Shown in pieces: positions 18,281 through 27,001 of a DNA stretch of 64,000 bases. The notes beneath the pieces were generated by a model. It did no database searches, had not been told where the DNA came from, and worked only from the letters and a program-made list of their open reading frames with translations. Position numbers and translations under genes: made by a program. Numbering within the stretch: position 1 is the stretch's first letter; each line of letters begins with the position of its first letter. This stretch comes from Bacillota bacterium (GTDB taxonomy: Bacteria > Bacillota > UBA4882 > UBA8346): contig JAEYRX010000024.1 in NCBI GenBank assembly GCA_023435225.1, positions 1 through 64,000 of the forward strand, written 5' to 3'.

Positions 18281-18715
18281 ATGAACAAAGTATTATTCGA
18301 CAAGCGAATATTAAAACAACGCGGACTAGTCACTAATGGCTTTTGTTTGCCTTATAACCCTGAATTAATCCCTCGCGCTAATGAACTAAGAAAAAATATG
18401 ACTTCAACTGAACGGAAGCTTTGGAATGAGTTATTAAAAGATTTTCCTTTAAAAGTCATGCGGCAAAAGGTTATCGATAATTATATAGTTGATTTTTATT
18501 GCGCCAAATTAAGTCTGGTTATAGAGATTGACGGTGACGTTCATGATACGGATGAAGCTAAAATATACGATCAAGAAAGAACTATTGTATTGGAAAGTTA
18601 CAGCTTAAAAGTGATAAGGTTTAGGAATAGTGAGATTGAGATGGAGTTTGATGAAGTTTGTCAGAGGATTATGGGTGAATATCGGGAATGGAAAAGTGAG
18701 AAGATTAAGGCCTAA
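18281..18715 (+). CDS. DUF559 family endonuclease-like protein
   Basis: A 144-aa protein of the DUF559 family, related to Vsr-like PD-(D/E)XK nucleases. Visible signatures are ELRKNMTSTERKLWNELLK (about residues 34-52), VDFYCAKLSLVIEIDGDVHD (about 74-93, with the acidic and His residues of the fold) and YDQERTIVLESYSLKVIRF. I start at ATG 18281; an upstream frame to 18209 only translates repeat R1e. The stop codon TAA (18713-18715) is supplied by the first bases of repeat R1f. Two R1 copies stand on each side. The gene has no link to flagella; it looks like a passenger or mobiliser of the repeats. Confidence 0.85.
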   Translation: MNKVLFDKRILKQRGLVTNGFCLPYNPELIPRANELRKNMTSTERKLWNELLKDFPLKVMRQKVIDNYIVDFYCAKLSLVIEIDGDVHDTDEAKIYDQERTIVLESYSLKVIRFRNSEIEMEFDEVCQRIMGEYREWKSEKIKA

Positions 18716-19038
18716 GACCAGACCCTTTGTCCCTGCACAGTGATAACCACCATCCTCCGTAGTGAATAAAACTAGAAAGAATCTGCCGATATGATAAACA
18801 TAGCTTCGCGGAAGGTAAGATTTTAGACTTCTATGACCGGTGGTTGCCCATATCCAGGGGCAAGGGGTCGCAGTTGGGCCTAAAACCGGACCCTTTGTCC
18901 CTGTAAAGGGATAACCACCATGCTCCGTAGTGAATACAGCTAGGAAGATTTTATCGGATAGCTACACGGAAGGAAAGATTTTAGACTTCCATGAATGGTG
19001 GTTTCCCATATCCAGGGCCAAGGGGTCGCAGTTGGGTC
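18709..19038 (+). repeat. R1f and R1g: two long-form palindromic repeats in tandem, right of the DUF559 gene
   Basis: R1f (18709-18880) and R1g (about 18877-19038) have the same orientation and structure as R1d and R1e. They share GCCTAA...CCAGACCCTTTGTCC, AACCACCAT, the CGTAGTGAAT segment, AGATTTTAGACTTC, GGTGGTT and the AAGGGGTCGCAGTTGGG end. R1e and R1g are the most alike. Adjacent copies overlap at the GGGCC junction. Confidence 0.8.
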
Positions 19039-19436
19039 AACTTTGAAATATAGAGGAAGGTGCTCGCATTTAACCAAGAAATATATGACAAATAGAACTA
19101 ATTTTAAAAAAACCCTAATCTTGGTTATTTCTTTGACCGATATAATACATAAGCTCATATTTGATAATTAATATTACATAATCATATTGAGTTTTGTAAT
19201 ATTAATGATGTTTTTTATTAAATTAACCTAAAATCGCCTATAAGACAAAGGGTTGATATAATTACCGATAAATAGTATTATAAGAATAATATGAAATAAA
19301 TATGATATCAAGGCTAATAGAATTCAGGGCTTGGTTGATCTTAAACCTTCAGAGGAAAACTTTCAATACTGTTGCCTATTGCCTGTTGCCTTACACTCAG
19401 AACAACTCACTTAAGAAAACCAGGAGGGAAAAAATA
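19039..19436 (+). promoter_or_regulatory. Gap before fliL with a sigma-A-type promoter
   Basis: Downstream of the R1 repeats lies AT-rich sequence with no gene. TTGATA at 19253-19258 and TATTAT at 19276-19281 are 17 bp apart and could restart transcription of the fliL-fliM-fliY-cheY block after the island. CCGATAT at about 19137 resembles a sigma-D -10 element but its -35 is poorly spaced. GCCTATTGCCTGTTGCC words occur at about 19374-19390, just before the fliL ribosome binding site. Confidence 0.45.
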
Positions 19437-19985
19437 ATGGCTGATACACCAACACCAACACCTGCCGAAGGTAAAAAAAATACCGCTAATACCGGTACCA
19501 CCATTAATTTAAATAAAACAACCACCTATATTATTATTGGATTATTTTCATTATTGGTAACCGTAATTATAGCTGGAACATTTTTAATCGTCTCTTTTAA
19601 AAGCGGACCAACCAGAGTTGTGGAGACCAAAACCGTTGTAGTCGATCATGGTAGTTCAGAAGAAGTTGGTATACTGGTGCCACTGGGAAATGAGGTTATT
19701 GTTAATCTTACTTCCGAAGACGGAATGGATCATTATTTAAAAGTAAACGCCACTTTGGAACTGGAAGGAAAAGAAGAAGATGAAGAAGCCAAAAAAGAAG
19801 TGGTTAAAAGAATTCCGCTAATTAGGGATTTGATGATTTCCATTTTAAGTACGAAAACTAAAGAGAAAATTGAAGAAAAAGAAGGGAAAGAACAAATCCG
19901 CAGCGAAATTATTAGTAGTATTAATAAACATTTAGGTAAAACCAAAGTTAAAAATCTATATTTTGAAGACTTTTTGATCAATTAG
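19437..19985 (+). CDS. fliL: Flagellar basal body-associated protein FliL
   Basis: FliL is a single-pass inner-membrane protein that rings the stator and helps torque generation. From ATG 19437 (preceded by CAGGAGGG) the product is 182 aa. It has a Thr/Pro-rich cytoplasmic start, one membrane segment at about residues 33-57 and a periplasmic domain with the typical EVIVNLTSEDGMDHYLKVN and the LYFEDFLIN ending. An in-frame start at 19302 would add 45 residues encoded by repeat words, so I reject it. It heads the fliL-fliM-fliY-cheY block. Confidence 0.93.
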   Translation: MADTPTPTPAEGKKNTANTGTTINLNKTTTYIIIGLFSLLVTVIIAGTFLIVSFKSGPTRVVETKTVVVDHGSSEEVGILVPLGNEVIVNLTSEDGMDHYLKVNATLELEGKEEDEEAKKEVVKRIPLIRDLMISILSTKTKEKIEEKEGKEQIRSEIISSINKHLGKTKVKNLYFEDFLIN

Positions 19986-20000
19986 GGAGGTGCTTAAATA

Positions 20001-20984
20001 GTGGCTGATGTTCTGTCACAGGCCGAAATCGACTCGCTATTAGATGCGCTTTCCTCCGGTAGTCTTAAAGTTGAAGAAGTTATCAGCGACGAAAAAAAGA
20101 AAAAGATTAAACCTTATGATTTTCGTCGTCCAAATAAACTTTCCAAAGACCAGATCCGGACTTTGGTTATGTTACATGAAAATTTTGCCCGTCTATTGAC
20201 TACTTCGTTATCCACTTATTTGCGAAGTATGGTCCGTGGACAGGTTGTATCAATCGATCAGCTGACCTATGAGGAATTTACTAAATCATTACATAATCCT
20301 ACTGTAATGAATATTATTTCGTTGAGACCCCTTGAAGGAAATATGCTGATTGAACTTTCACCGCAACTGGCTTTTGCAATAGTCGATCGTTTGTTAGGGG
20401 GATATGGTTATTCGCTTGAAAAAATCAGAGAGTTAACCGATATCGAACAAACTGTAATTAAGCGAGTTATGGCAAAAATATTGCCTAATATAAAAGAAGC
20501 CTGGCAAGTAGTGGCTGATCTCAATCCGGGATTCGAAAGTATTGAATTAAATCCATTATTTACCCAGATTATTCCTCCGACTGATATGATTGTATTAATC
20601 ACACTGGAGGTAAGAATAGCCGAAGCTTTTGGATTGTTGAATATTTGTATCCCATTGGCGGTTTTAGATCCAATTTTGGATCGATTAAATGCACAAGTTT
20701 GGTTTACCAGGTCTTCTAATAAAACGTCGGATAACCAAAGTTTATCTGCGATTCAACAACGGCTTTCGCAAGCCTCGATTCAAGTTTCAGCGGAATTAGG
20801 CAAGGCTGTTATCAGCGTTGGAGAGTTGTTGACATTGGCAGTGGGAGATGTAGTTCAGTTAGACCAATCAGTTAAAGGGTTATTAGATATCCGGGTCGGT
20901 AATCAAATAAAATATAAGGCTACTCCCGGAGTTTCCGATAATAAAATGGCCGTGCAAATAGCCCGGATATTGAAAGAGGGGTGA
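20001..20984 (+). CDS. fliM: Flagellar motor switch protein FliM
   Basis: C-ring protein that receives phospho-CheY. The N-terminal CheY-binding peptide is present (LSQAEIDSLLDAL, about residues 5-17), then a CheC-like middle domain (about 45-225) containing MLIELSPQLAFAIVDRLLGG, and a C-terminal SpoA domain (about 250-325). The 327-aa length is normal. The start is GTG with GGGAGGTG just upstream, 15 nt after fliL. Confidence 0.97.
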   Translation: MADVLSQAEIDSLLDALSSGSLKVEEVISDEKKKKIKPYDFRRPNKLSKDQIRTLVMLHENFARLLTTSLSTYLRSMVRGQVVSIDQLTYEEFTKSLHNPTVMNIISLRPLEGNMLIELSPQLAFAIVDRLLGGYGYSLEKIRELTDIEQTVIKRVMAKILPNIKEAWQVVADLNPGFESIELNPLFTQIIPPTDMIVLITLEVRIAEAFGLLNICIPLAVLDPILDRLNAQVWFTRSSNKTSDNQSLSAIQQRLSQASIQVSAELGKAVISVGELLTLAVGDVVQLDQSVKGLLDIRVGNQIKYKATPGVSDNKMAVQIARILKEG

Positions 20985-20990
20985 GGTATC

Positions 20991-22208
20991 ATGAGCCGGC
21001 AAATCCTTTCCCAGGAAGAAATTAATGCTTTACTAAATGATTCCGATAGCAATCAACAGTTGACGCCTTTGCAAAAAGACGCTCTTGGAGAGATCGGTAA
21101 TATAAGTTATGGTTCGGCTTCCACCGCTTTGTCGGAAATCTTAAATAAGCGAGTGGAGATTGATACTCCTACCGTATTTGTTACAACTCAGGATGAGTTA
21201 AAAGAACAACATCCGTTACCGTATGTAATTATCGAAGTTGAATATACATCCGGACTTCTTGGAACCAACCTACTGATTTTAAAAGTGAAAGATGCGGCAA
21301 TCATTGCTGATTTGATGATGGGTAACGATGGCTTGAACCCAAATGAACAATTGGAAGATATGGAATTAAGCGCTATCGCCGAAGCCATGAATCAAATGGC
21401 CGGTACAGCCGCTACCTCTTTATCAACCTTGTTTACCAAGCGAGTAGAGATTAACCCTCCGTTAGTTAAGGTTATTGATTTTCGTGATGAATCTCCGATA
21501 GTAAAAGAACAAGGCACGGAAGAAAAAATAGTAGTAGTCTCATTTAAGCTTACAATTCAAGATTTAACAGATAGCGAAATGATGCTGGTTGTTTCTTATC
21601 CTTTTGGAGTGGAAATGGCTGAGTCGATGATTAAGGCGACGGGTTTGAATTCGGCTAAACCTCCTGCTCCAACAGTTAGCGAAGACACTCCTCCACCACA
21701 ACCGCAGCCGGTACAACAACCAATATCTACACCACAACCGGCGCCACAACCTATTAGAAACGAAATGCCGAGCAGCCCTGGAGTTGGAATTAGCAGACCG
21801 GTTGAACCTATTGGGTACGGTTCGCCGCCTCCGCCTCCTATAGCTGCTTCACCAAGGAATATTAATTATGGTCAGGAGGTGCATCAGCAAGTCATGGTAC
21901 AATCAGCACAGTTTGCACCACTCGGAAGTGCCAAATCCAGCAAAGAAGCGAGTAATATCGGATTGATTCTGGATGTGCCGTTGCAGGTTACAGTTGAGCT
22001 TGGCAATACCAGAATGCGAATCAAAGAAATTTTGGAACTTGGAGTGGGGTCAATAATTGAATTGGACAAGTTGGCAGGCGATCCGGTTGATATTTATGTA
22101 AACGGTAAGCTAATCGCTAAAGGTGAAGTAGTTGTTATTGATGAAAATTTTGGAATCAAAGTTACCGATATAATTAGTCCGATTGAAAGAGCGAATACAC
22201 TTCAATAA
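20991..22208 (+). CDS. fliY: Flagellar motor switch phosphatase FliY (FliN-type)
   Basis: FliY combines a C-ring FliN/SpoA domain with a CheY-P phosphatase. The N-terminal peptide ILSQEEINALL resembles the CheY-binding peptide of FliM. Two CheC-type active-site helices are visible (EIGNISYGSA at about residues 33-42, and AIAEAMNQMAG at about 126-136, each with the E-x-x-N pair). A Pro/Gln-rich linker covers about 225-300 and the SpoA domain about 320-400. At 405 aa it is typical. ATG follows GAGGGGTGAGG. Confidence 0.96.
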   Translation: MSRQILSQEEINALLNDSDSNQQLTPLQKDALGEIGNISYGSASTALSEILNKRVEIDTPTVFVTTQDELKEQHPLPYVIIEVEYTSGLLGTNLLILKVKDAAIIADLMMGNDGLNPNEQLEDMELSAIAEAMNQMAGTAATSLSTLFTKRVEINPPLVKVIDFRDESPIVKEQGTEEKIVVVSFKLTIQDLTDSEMMLVVSYPFGVEMAESMIKATGLNSAKPPAPTVSEDTPPPQPQPVQQPISTPQPAPQPIRNEMPSSPGVGISRPVEPIGYGSPPPPPIAASPRNINYGQEVHQQVMVQSAQFAPLGSAKSSKEASNIGLILDVPLQVTVELGNTRMRIKEILELGVGSIIELDKLAGDPVDIYVNGKLIAKGEVVVIDENFGIKVTDIISPIERANTLQ

Positions 22209-22228
22209 TTCCTAAAGGAGGAATTCAG

Positions 22229-22591
22229 GTGGGTAACAAAGTATTGGTTGTTGATGATGCCGCTTTTATGAGAATGATGATTAAGGATATTTTGCGTAAG
22301 GGCGGTTATGAAGTAATCGGGGAAGCAGAAGATGGTTCCAAAGCAGTTGAGAAATTTAAAGAATTACGTCCGGATTTGGTAACAATGGATATTACCATGC
22401 CGGATATGGATGGAATCTCTGCGGTAAAAGAAATCAGGAAAGTTGATCCTAATGCTATGATCATTATGTGTAGCGCGATGGGTCAACAAGCCATGGTAAT
22501 AGATGCTATCCAGGCTGGAGCCAAAGATTTTGTAGTGAAGCCTTTCCAACCGGAACGTGTTTTGGAGGCTGTCCGCAAAGTTCTAGCTTAA
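22229..22591 (+). CDS. cheY: Chemotaxis response regulator CheY
   Basis: Single-domain receiver of 120 aa. The acidic pocket (VVDDAAFMR), phosphorylatable Asp at about residue 54 (TMDITMPDMDG), Ser/Thr at about 82 and Lys at about 104 (VVKPF) are all present. Phosphorylated by CheA, it binds FliM/FliY; FliY and CheC would dephosphorylate it. The start is GTG with AAAGGAGG. The cheY-fliO neighbourhood is the standard Bacillota order. Confidence 0.97.
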   Translation: MGNKVLVVDDAAFMRMMIKDILRKGGYEVIGEAEDGSKAVEKFKELRPDLVTMDITMPDMDGISAVKEIRKVDPNAMIIMCSAMGQQAMVIDAIQAGAKDFVVKPFQPERVLEAVRKVLA

Positions 22592-22857
22592 TAAGATTTA
22601 CTAAAATATGCTTCCATCATTGCATTTTATAAAGCATAGTATAATTTATGAACTCATCATAAGAAATTGGAAGTAATATTTTAGTTATTCATTTCGCAGT
22701 AAACCGCAATCGAAGAGGATTAATGTCGCTGCGATAACTCAAGGGAAATTATACCTTAAAAAGTTGCCGCAAAATGCTTACGCTATGCGGCTTTGTGATC
22801 GAAGTTTGTTAAAAACAAACTTTTTAAGGATAATTATATGAAGGGAAGCGAACTTAG
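22592..22857. repeat. Two fold-back elements between cheY and fliO
   Basis: At about 22608-22685 arms CTAAAATATGCTTCC / GGAAGTAATATTTTAG enclose an AT-rich centre; this matches the ends of elements at 36076-36161 and 38785-38876 (family R4). At 22747-22836 arms AATTATACCTTAAAAAGTT / AACTTTTTAAGGATAATTAT enclose an inner GCCGC/GCGGC hairpin and AAGTTTGTT-AAAAACAAACTT. Neither encodes a protein. A weak GAAGGGAAG before fliO follows. Confidence 0.6.
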
Positions 22858-23415
22858 TTGAAGAAAAACTACCGGGTGGTTGGGAGAAGCTTCCTCTGGG
22901 TTATTACTAGTTTTTTCCTCCTGTCGGTAATAACCTTAGCCAAGTCTAACGAAGATCCCGGACCTGAATTTAACAGTGGTCAATGGGTATGGGCGTTATT
23001 TTCTTTAGTTATTGTGGTAGCGCTCGCTTATTGGGCGACCCGTTTTTTGGCCGGAAAGTTTGGGGTATCTCAAGCTAAACATCTTAAGGTGGCAGAAAGC
23101 CTCTTTTTGGGGCCGAATCGCCATCTTTATCTATTATTAGTCAACAAAAAAGTTTTACTAGTCGGAAGTTCGGAACATGGAGTTAATTTATTGCAAGAAA
23201 TAAATGATCTCGAGTTTTATTCCGAACTTGAAAAAACGGCGGAAAAAAATCAAATAATTCCTCAAGGAAAGTTTCCGGATTTGATCGGAACAGTTTTTAG
23301 TGGTTTGCATCCTAGGAGTGTTAATGATTCCGGGATTACCGACAGTAAACAAAAGGTATTGGAAGGCTTAGAGAAGATTCGTTCGTGGAAAACGCGAGGC
23401 AGGGAACGGGAATGA
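22858..23415 (+). CDS. fliO: Flagellar biosynthesis protein FliO
   Basis: FliO (FliZ in Bacillus) is a membrane scaffold needed to assemble the FliP5-FliQ4-FliR1 export gate. The 185-aa protein has a signal-like N-terminal segment (about residues 9-28), a second membrane segment (about 43-67), and the conserved cytoplasmic stretch with KVAESLFLGPNRHLYLLLVN and KVLLVGSSEHGV. The start is TTG at 22858 after AAGGGAAG. It overlaps fliP by 4 nt. Confidence 0.88.
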   Translation: MKKNYRVVGRSFLWVITSFFLLSVITLAKSNEDPGPEFNSGQWVWALFSLVIVVALAYWATRFLAGKFGVSQAKHLKVAESLFLGPNRHLYLLLVNKKVLLVGSSEHGVNLLQEINDLEFYSELEKTAEKNQIIPQGKFPDLIGTVFSGLHPRSVNDSGITDSKQKVLEGLEKIRSWKTRGRERE

Positions 23416-24185
23416 AGCAACAACAGAAAAAGTTGCTCAGAATATTTATTCTGGGGGTATTATTTTTATTAATTGGAACCGGCAATGTTTGGGGCGCAGC
23501 GCCTACCTTCCCGATTCCCCGGATTCAAATTGGAGTGGATCCGGCTAATAGCCCGACTGAAATAGCTCAGAGCTTGCAAATCTTGATTCTTTTAACGGTT
23601 TTGTCACTTGCTCCGGCTATTTTAATTATGACTACTTCTTTTGTGAGAATAATAATTGTTCTCTCATTTACGAGAACGGCCATTGGAACTAACCAGATGC
23701 CTCCAAGCCAGGTTATGGTGGGCTTAGCTTTATTCTTAACTTTTTTTACCATGGCTCCAACTTGGACTAAGGTGAACGATGAGGCTTTACAACCTTTTTT
23801 AAAGAATAAGCTCACCCAGGAGCAGGCTTTCACCAGGGGTATGGAACCAATTCGCCAGTTCATGTTGAAACAAACCCGAACTAAGGATTTGAAGCTTTTT
23901 ATACAAGCGGCTCGTTTACCACGACCCAAAAATTATGAAGAAATTCCCAGCCAGGTTTTGATTCCGGCTTTTATAATCAGCGAATTAAAAACCGCTTTTC
24001 AAATCGGTTTTATGATATTCATTCCTTTTTTGGTTATCGATATGATTATAGCCAGTACATTAATGTCAATGGGTATGATGATGTTACCGCCGGTTATGAT
24101 CTCTTTGCCTTTTAAGATCTTATTATTTGTAATGGTCGACGGCTGGCATTTGGTAGTCAGATCTTTGGTATTAAGCTTTAGGTAA
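23412..24185 (+). CDS. fliP: Flagellar export gate protein FliP
   Basis: Core pore-forming subunit of the flagellar type III export gate. I start at ATG 23412 (4-nt ATGA overlap with fliO), giving 257 aa with a cleavable signal peptide (about residues 9-28, ending VWGAA). The conserved motifs are MTTSFVRIIIVLSFTRTAIG, QMPPSQVMVGLALFLTFF and VIDMIIASTLMSMGMMMLPP. A GTG at 23385 is in frame but would add nine residues inside fliO. Confidence 0.97.
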   Translation: MKQQQKKLLRIFILGVLFLLIGTGNVWGAAPTFPIPRIQIGVDPANSPTEIAQSLQILILLTVLSLAPAILIMTTSFVRIIIVLSFTRTAIGTNQMPPSQVMVGLALFLTFFTMAPTWTKVNDEALQPFLKNKLTQEQAFTRGMEPIRQFMLKQTRTKDLKLFIQAARLPRPKNYEEIPSQVLIPAFIISELKTAFQIGFMIFIPFLVIDMIIASTLMSMGMMMLPPVMISLPFKILLFVMVDGWHLVVRSLVLSFR

Positions 24186-24346
24186 TTTCAGTTGAGAGTT
24201 GACAATGTATAGTTGACAGTTGAAAATTATTTATGAATAATCGCTGCCCAACAACTAACTTAAAATTAAACTGTCCATTATGAAATTATCAACAGAACAT
24301 AAAAACTGTAAACTATGAACTGTAAACTAAAGGGTGGTGGACTGTT

Positions 24347-24622
24347 TTGACCGACACTTTTATTATCTCCGTAGCCCGGGAGGCTATATGGACTGTGCTG
24401 ATTGTATCGGCGCCAATGTTGGTAATTGGGTTGGTGGTTGGATTGGTTATTAGTATATTACAGGCTACTACACAAATCCATGAACAGACACTTACCTTTG
24501 TCCCTAAAATAGTAGGAGTATTTGTTGCAATAGTAGTTTTTGGACCATGGATGTTACATACCATGCTTTCTTTTTTTCATAAAGTATTGGCTAATTTAAA
24601 TCAATTTACTTTTATTAGATAA
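24347..24622 (+). CDS. fliQ: Flagellar export gate protein FliQ
   Basis: Small two-helix membrane subunit of the export gate, 91 aa as usual. Signatures include ISVAREAIWTVLIVSAPMLV and the central LISILQATTQIHEQTLTFVP-type stretch, here ISILQATTQIHEQTLTFVPK. It starts at TTG after GGGTGGTGG. The 161-bp gap from fliP contains the words TTGACAGTTGA and ACTGTAAACTATGAACTG. Confidence 0.95.
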   Translation: MTDTFIISVAREAIWTVLIVSAPMLVIGLVVGLVISILQATTQIHEQTLTFVPKIVGVFVAIVVFGPWMLHTMLSFFHKVLANLNQFTFIR

Positions 24623-24927
24623 GGGAATTTCATAATATTAAATTAATTAAGGATATGAATAAAGAAGAAAATGCTATAAGACTATCTATCAGTATATTTT
24701 ATCCAAATATTAAGACTTTATATCATGAAAATCTCTCAGATGAATTATAAGTTGAATAAATTCCATTAAAAAGTATAGGCGATTTTTATATAAGAATTTA
24801 CTTAAAGAAGCGCTGATTAATTGAATAAGTTACGATTTTGTGCTTCGCAAAATACCTAATGCCGCATATTTGCTCGCACAAAATCGGATTAATCAGCGCT
24901 TCCTTAATCCTAATAAATGAGGGAAGA
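24623..24927. other. 305-bp gap before fliR with a GC-richer fold-back
   Basis: AT-rich sequence, then at 24805-24905 a fold-back with 17-bp outer arms (AAGAAGCGCTGATTAAT / ATTAATCAGCGCTTCCTT) and an inner pair (CGATTTTGTGC / GCACAAAATCG). A frame open from 24838 into fliR only reads this repeat. A 31-codon ORF at 24655-24750 is not supported. Confidence 0.55.
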
Positions 24928-25719
24928 ATGAATTTTCAACTTCTTTTTGGTTTTACATTCACTCAAATTTTAATAGGATTTGCTCGGACCGCCGGCTTAG
25001 TAGTTTCGGCCCCGATTTTCCAAGGCCGATTTATACCGGCTCCATTAAAAATGATTTTTTCATTCGGTTTTGCATTAGTAGTAGCTCCTTTTATCAAAAG
25101 TGATTTGGATTTGACGGCTTTTAATTTTTGGATGGCTGTTTTTACTTTAATACAAGAAGTATTAATAGGTTTATTGATTGGATTTATGGTTAATATAACG
25201 TTTTATGCTTTGCAAATCGCCGGTCACTTTTTTGATAATTCAATGGGATTTGGAATTGTAAATGTTATTGATCCTAATACCGGGACCGAGATGCCGGTAA
25301 TGGGTCAATTTAACTATATGGTGGCTATATTAATTTTTTTGGCGATAAATGGCCATCATACTATGATTAATTCACTAATTCAAAGTTTTGAAATAATAAA
25401 ACCAGGGATGTTTTTTTTAAAAAAAGAAGCAGTAGGTATTTTTGTAAAAGCTTTTGCTGATATGTTTTTTTTAGGATTTAAAATTGGGCTCCCTATTTTT
25501 GGAACTATTATTTTGGTTGATGTTGCTTTGGGTGTTATTGCTAAGTTAATTCCCCAGATTAATGTCTTTATGATCGGGTTCCCGGTTAAAATTTTATTAG
25601 GGTTATTGTTGGTAGTATTGTATATACCAATTTATGTATTTTTAGTTGAGGTTGTTTTTACCAAATCTAGTGAAACTTTTAGTGTTTTAAGGGCCTTGTT
25701 GCAACAATTGCATATGTAG
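24928..25719 (+). CDS. fliR: Flagellar export gate protein FliR
   Basis: Single-copy gate subunit that caps the FliP ring and contacts FlhB. The ATG at 24928 follows GAGGGAAG and gives 263 aa with about six membrane segments. Typical sequences are TQILIGFARTAGLVVSAPIF, the GFMVNITFYALQIAGHFFDN stretch with the GLINGF-like MGFGIVNVIDP, and AINGHHTMINSL. The upstream extension to 24838 is encoded by a repeat and is rejected. Confidence 0.96.
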   Translation: MNFQLLFGFTFTQILIGFARTAGLVVSAPIFQGRFIPAPLKMIFSFGFALVVAPFIKSDLDLTAFNFWMAVFTLIQEVLIGLLIGFMVNITFYALQIAGHFFDNSMGFGIVNVIDPNTGTEMPVMGQFNYMVAILIFLAINGHHTMINSLIQSFEIIKPGMFFLKKEAVGIFVKAFADMFFLGFKIGLPIFGTIILVDVALGVIAKLIPQINVFMIGFPVKILLGLLLVVLYIPIYVFLVEVVFTKSSETFSVLRALLQQLHM

Positions 25720-25723
25720 ATTA

Positions 25724-25790
25724 AGTAGTCGTCCACGCCAGCTACCGCTGCGCACCTGAAAGTATGAAAATGAGGCTGGGTGAACGACAG
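25724..25790 (+). repeat. Two-copy structured repeat R7, copy 1
   Basis: A 66-bp unit starting AGTAGTCGTCCACGCC and ending CTGGGTGAACGAC. Its ends are inversely related (GTCGT / ACGAC). It contains the hairpin CAGC-TACC-GCTG. The second copy lies at 50691-50757; there the hairpin is CTGC-TTCC-GCAG, changed on both sides so that pairing is kept. Confidence 0.8.
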
Positions 25791-25843
25791 ACTTCGTTAG
25801 CATTTTCTAAGTAGACAGGAGTCGGTAATCAGGAGTTTTCTTA

Positions 25844-27001
25844 ATGCTAAACAGGATTCAAATTCATAATCATTTTTTACAAACCGAAATATCGGCAGAG
25901 AAGGAGTATTTTCCGTTAGTCTTTGATCTGCAATTTTTTGCGCAAGATCCTGATAAAACCGAAGAAGCTACACCCCGGAGAAAGCAGGAAGCCCGTAAAA
26001 AAGGGCAGGTAGCTAAAAGTAACGAGCTTAATTCAGTAGTAGTATTATTGGCTTTATTTGTTATTTTGAATTTTTTAGGCAGTTGGTTCTATTCCGAACT
26101 TTCGGTTTACATGAAAAATAGTCTGGGAACGGCAGCCCTTACCAAAGAGTTATCAGAGACAAATTTGGGTAACATTATGTTACAGCATCTATTTTTTTTC
26201 CTGCGAATTTTTCTCCCCTTAGGTTTAGTGGGAATGGTTATCGGGATAGTAGTAAATGTACTACAAGTTGGACCTCTTTTTACTACCGAACCTTTAAAAC
26301 CTAAGTTTAGTAAGATTAATCCTCTTAATGGCTTTAAACGGATGTTTAGTACTCAGGGTTTGGTGGAGTTTGTTAAATCCCTTTTAAAATTAGTTATTGT
26401 TATTTATTTTGCCTATACCTCTATTAAAGACAAGGTTAATTTTTTGTTGGAAACTCCTAAAATTGCTCCTTTTGATGTGGCTAAGGTAATTTGGAGTATT
26501 ATGTATCAGATAGCCTTAAAAATCTGTATATTTCTATTAATATTGGCTTTAATGGATTATCTATATCAGCGTTGGGAATTTCGTAAGAGTTTACGGATGA
26601 CCAAGAAAGAAGTCAAAGATGAATACAAGCAGACTGAAGGTAATCCGCAAATTAAAAATAAGATTCGGCAGCGACAACGGCAAATAGCGGCTCGCCGAAT
26701 GATGCAAGACGTACCCAAAGCCGATGTTGTTATTACCAATCCTACTCACTTGGCAATTGCATTAAAATATGATGCAGTAACGATGGCAGCTCCGACTATT
26801 CTTGCCAAAGGTGAAGGTTTTATAGCAGAAAAGATAAAAGAGTTGGCAATTGCAAATGGAATTGCGCTGGTTGAAAATAAACCTTTAGCTCAAGCCTTAT
26901 ATAAAACAGTTGATATTGGAGAGGCTGTACCGGCAAAGTTATATCAAGCGGTAGCTGAAGTATTGGCTTTCGTATACCGTTTGAAACGAAAACACGCTTG
27001 A
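25844..27001 (+). CDS. flhB: Flagellar export switch protein FlhB
   Basis: FlhB is the gate subunit that controls substrate class. It has four membrane segments between about residues 65 and 245 and a cytoplasmic domain with the self-cleaving NPTH motif at about residues 299-302 (VVITNPTHLAIALKYD); cleavage is expected between Asn and Pro. The N-terminus is about 30 residues longer than usual before the conserved DKTEEATPRRKQEARKKGQV. CAGGAG precedes the ATG. At 385 aa it is otherwise normal. Confidence 0.97.
   Translation: MLNRIQIHNHFLQTEISAEKEYFPLVFDLQFFAQDPDKTEEATPRRKQEARKKGQVAKSNELNSVVVLLALFVILNFLGSWFYSELSVYMKNSLGTAALTKELSETNLGNIMLQHLFFFLRIFLPLGLVGMVIGIVVNVLQVGPLFTTEPLKPKFSKINPLNGFKRMFSTQGLVEFVKSLLKLVIVIYFAYTSIKDKVNFLLETPKIAPFDVAKVIWSIMYQIALKICIFLLILALMDYLYQRWEFRKSLRMTKKEVKDEYKQTEGNPQIKNKIRQRQRQIAARRMMQDVPKADVVITNPTHLAIALKYDAVTMAAPTILAKGEGFIAEKIKELAIANGIALVENKPLAQALYKTVDIGEAVPAKLYQAVAEVLAFVYRLKRKHA

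Noticed and set aside
17876..19038. CRISPR-like array (repeats at regular distances)
   Set aside because: Units are ~160 bp palindromes without short unique spacers, and a gene lies in the middle.
19110..19145. Sigma-D promoter (CCGATAT at about 19137)
   Set aside because: Spacing to the nearest TAA-type -35 is too long.
24655..24750. 31-codon ORF with a weak AAGGAT upstream, between fliQ and fliR
   Set aside because: No similarity to known small flagellar proteins, and the gap is repeat-rich and AT-rich.
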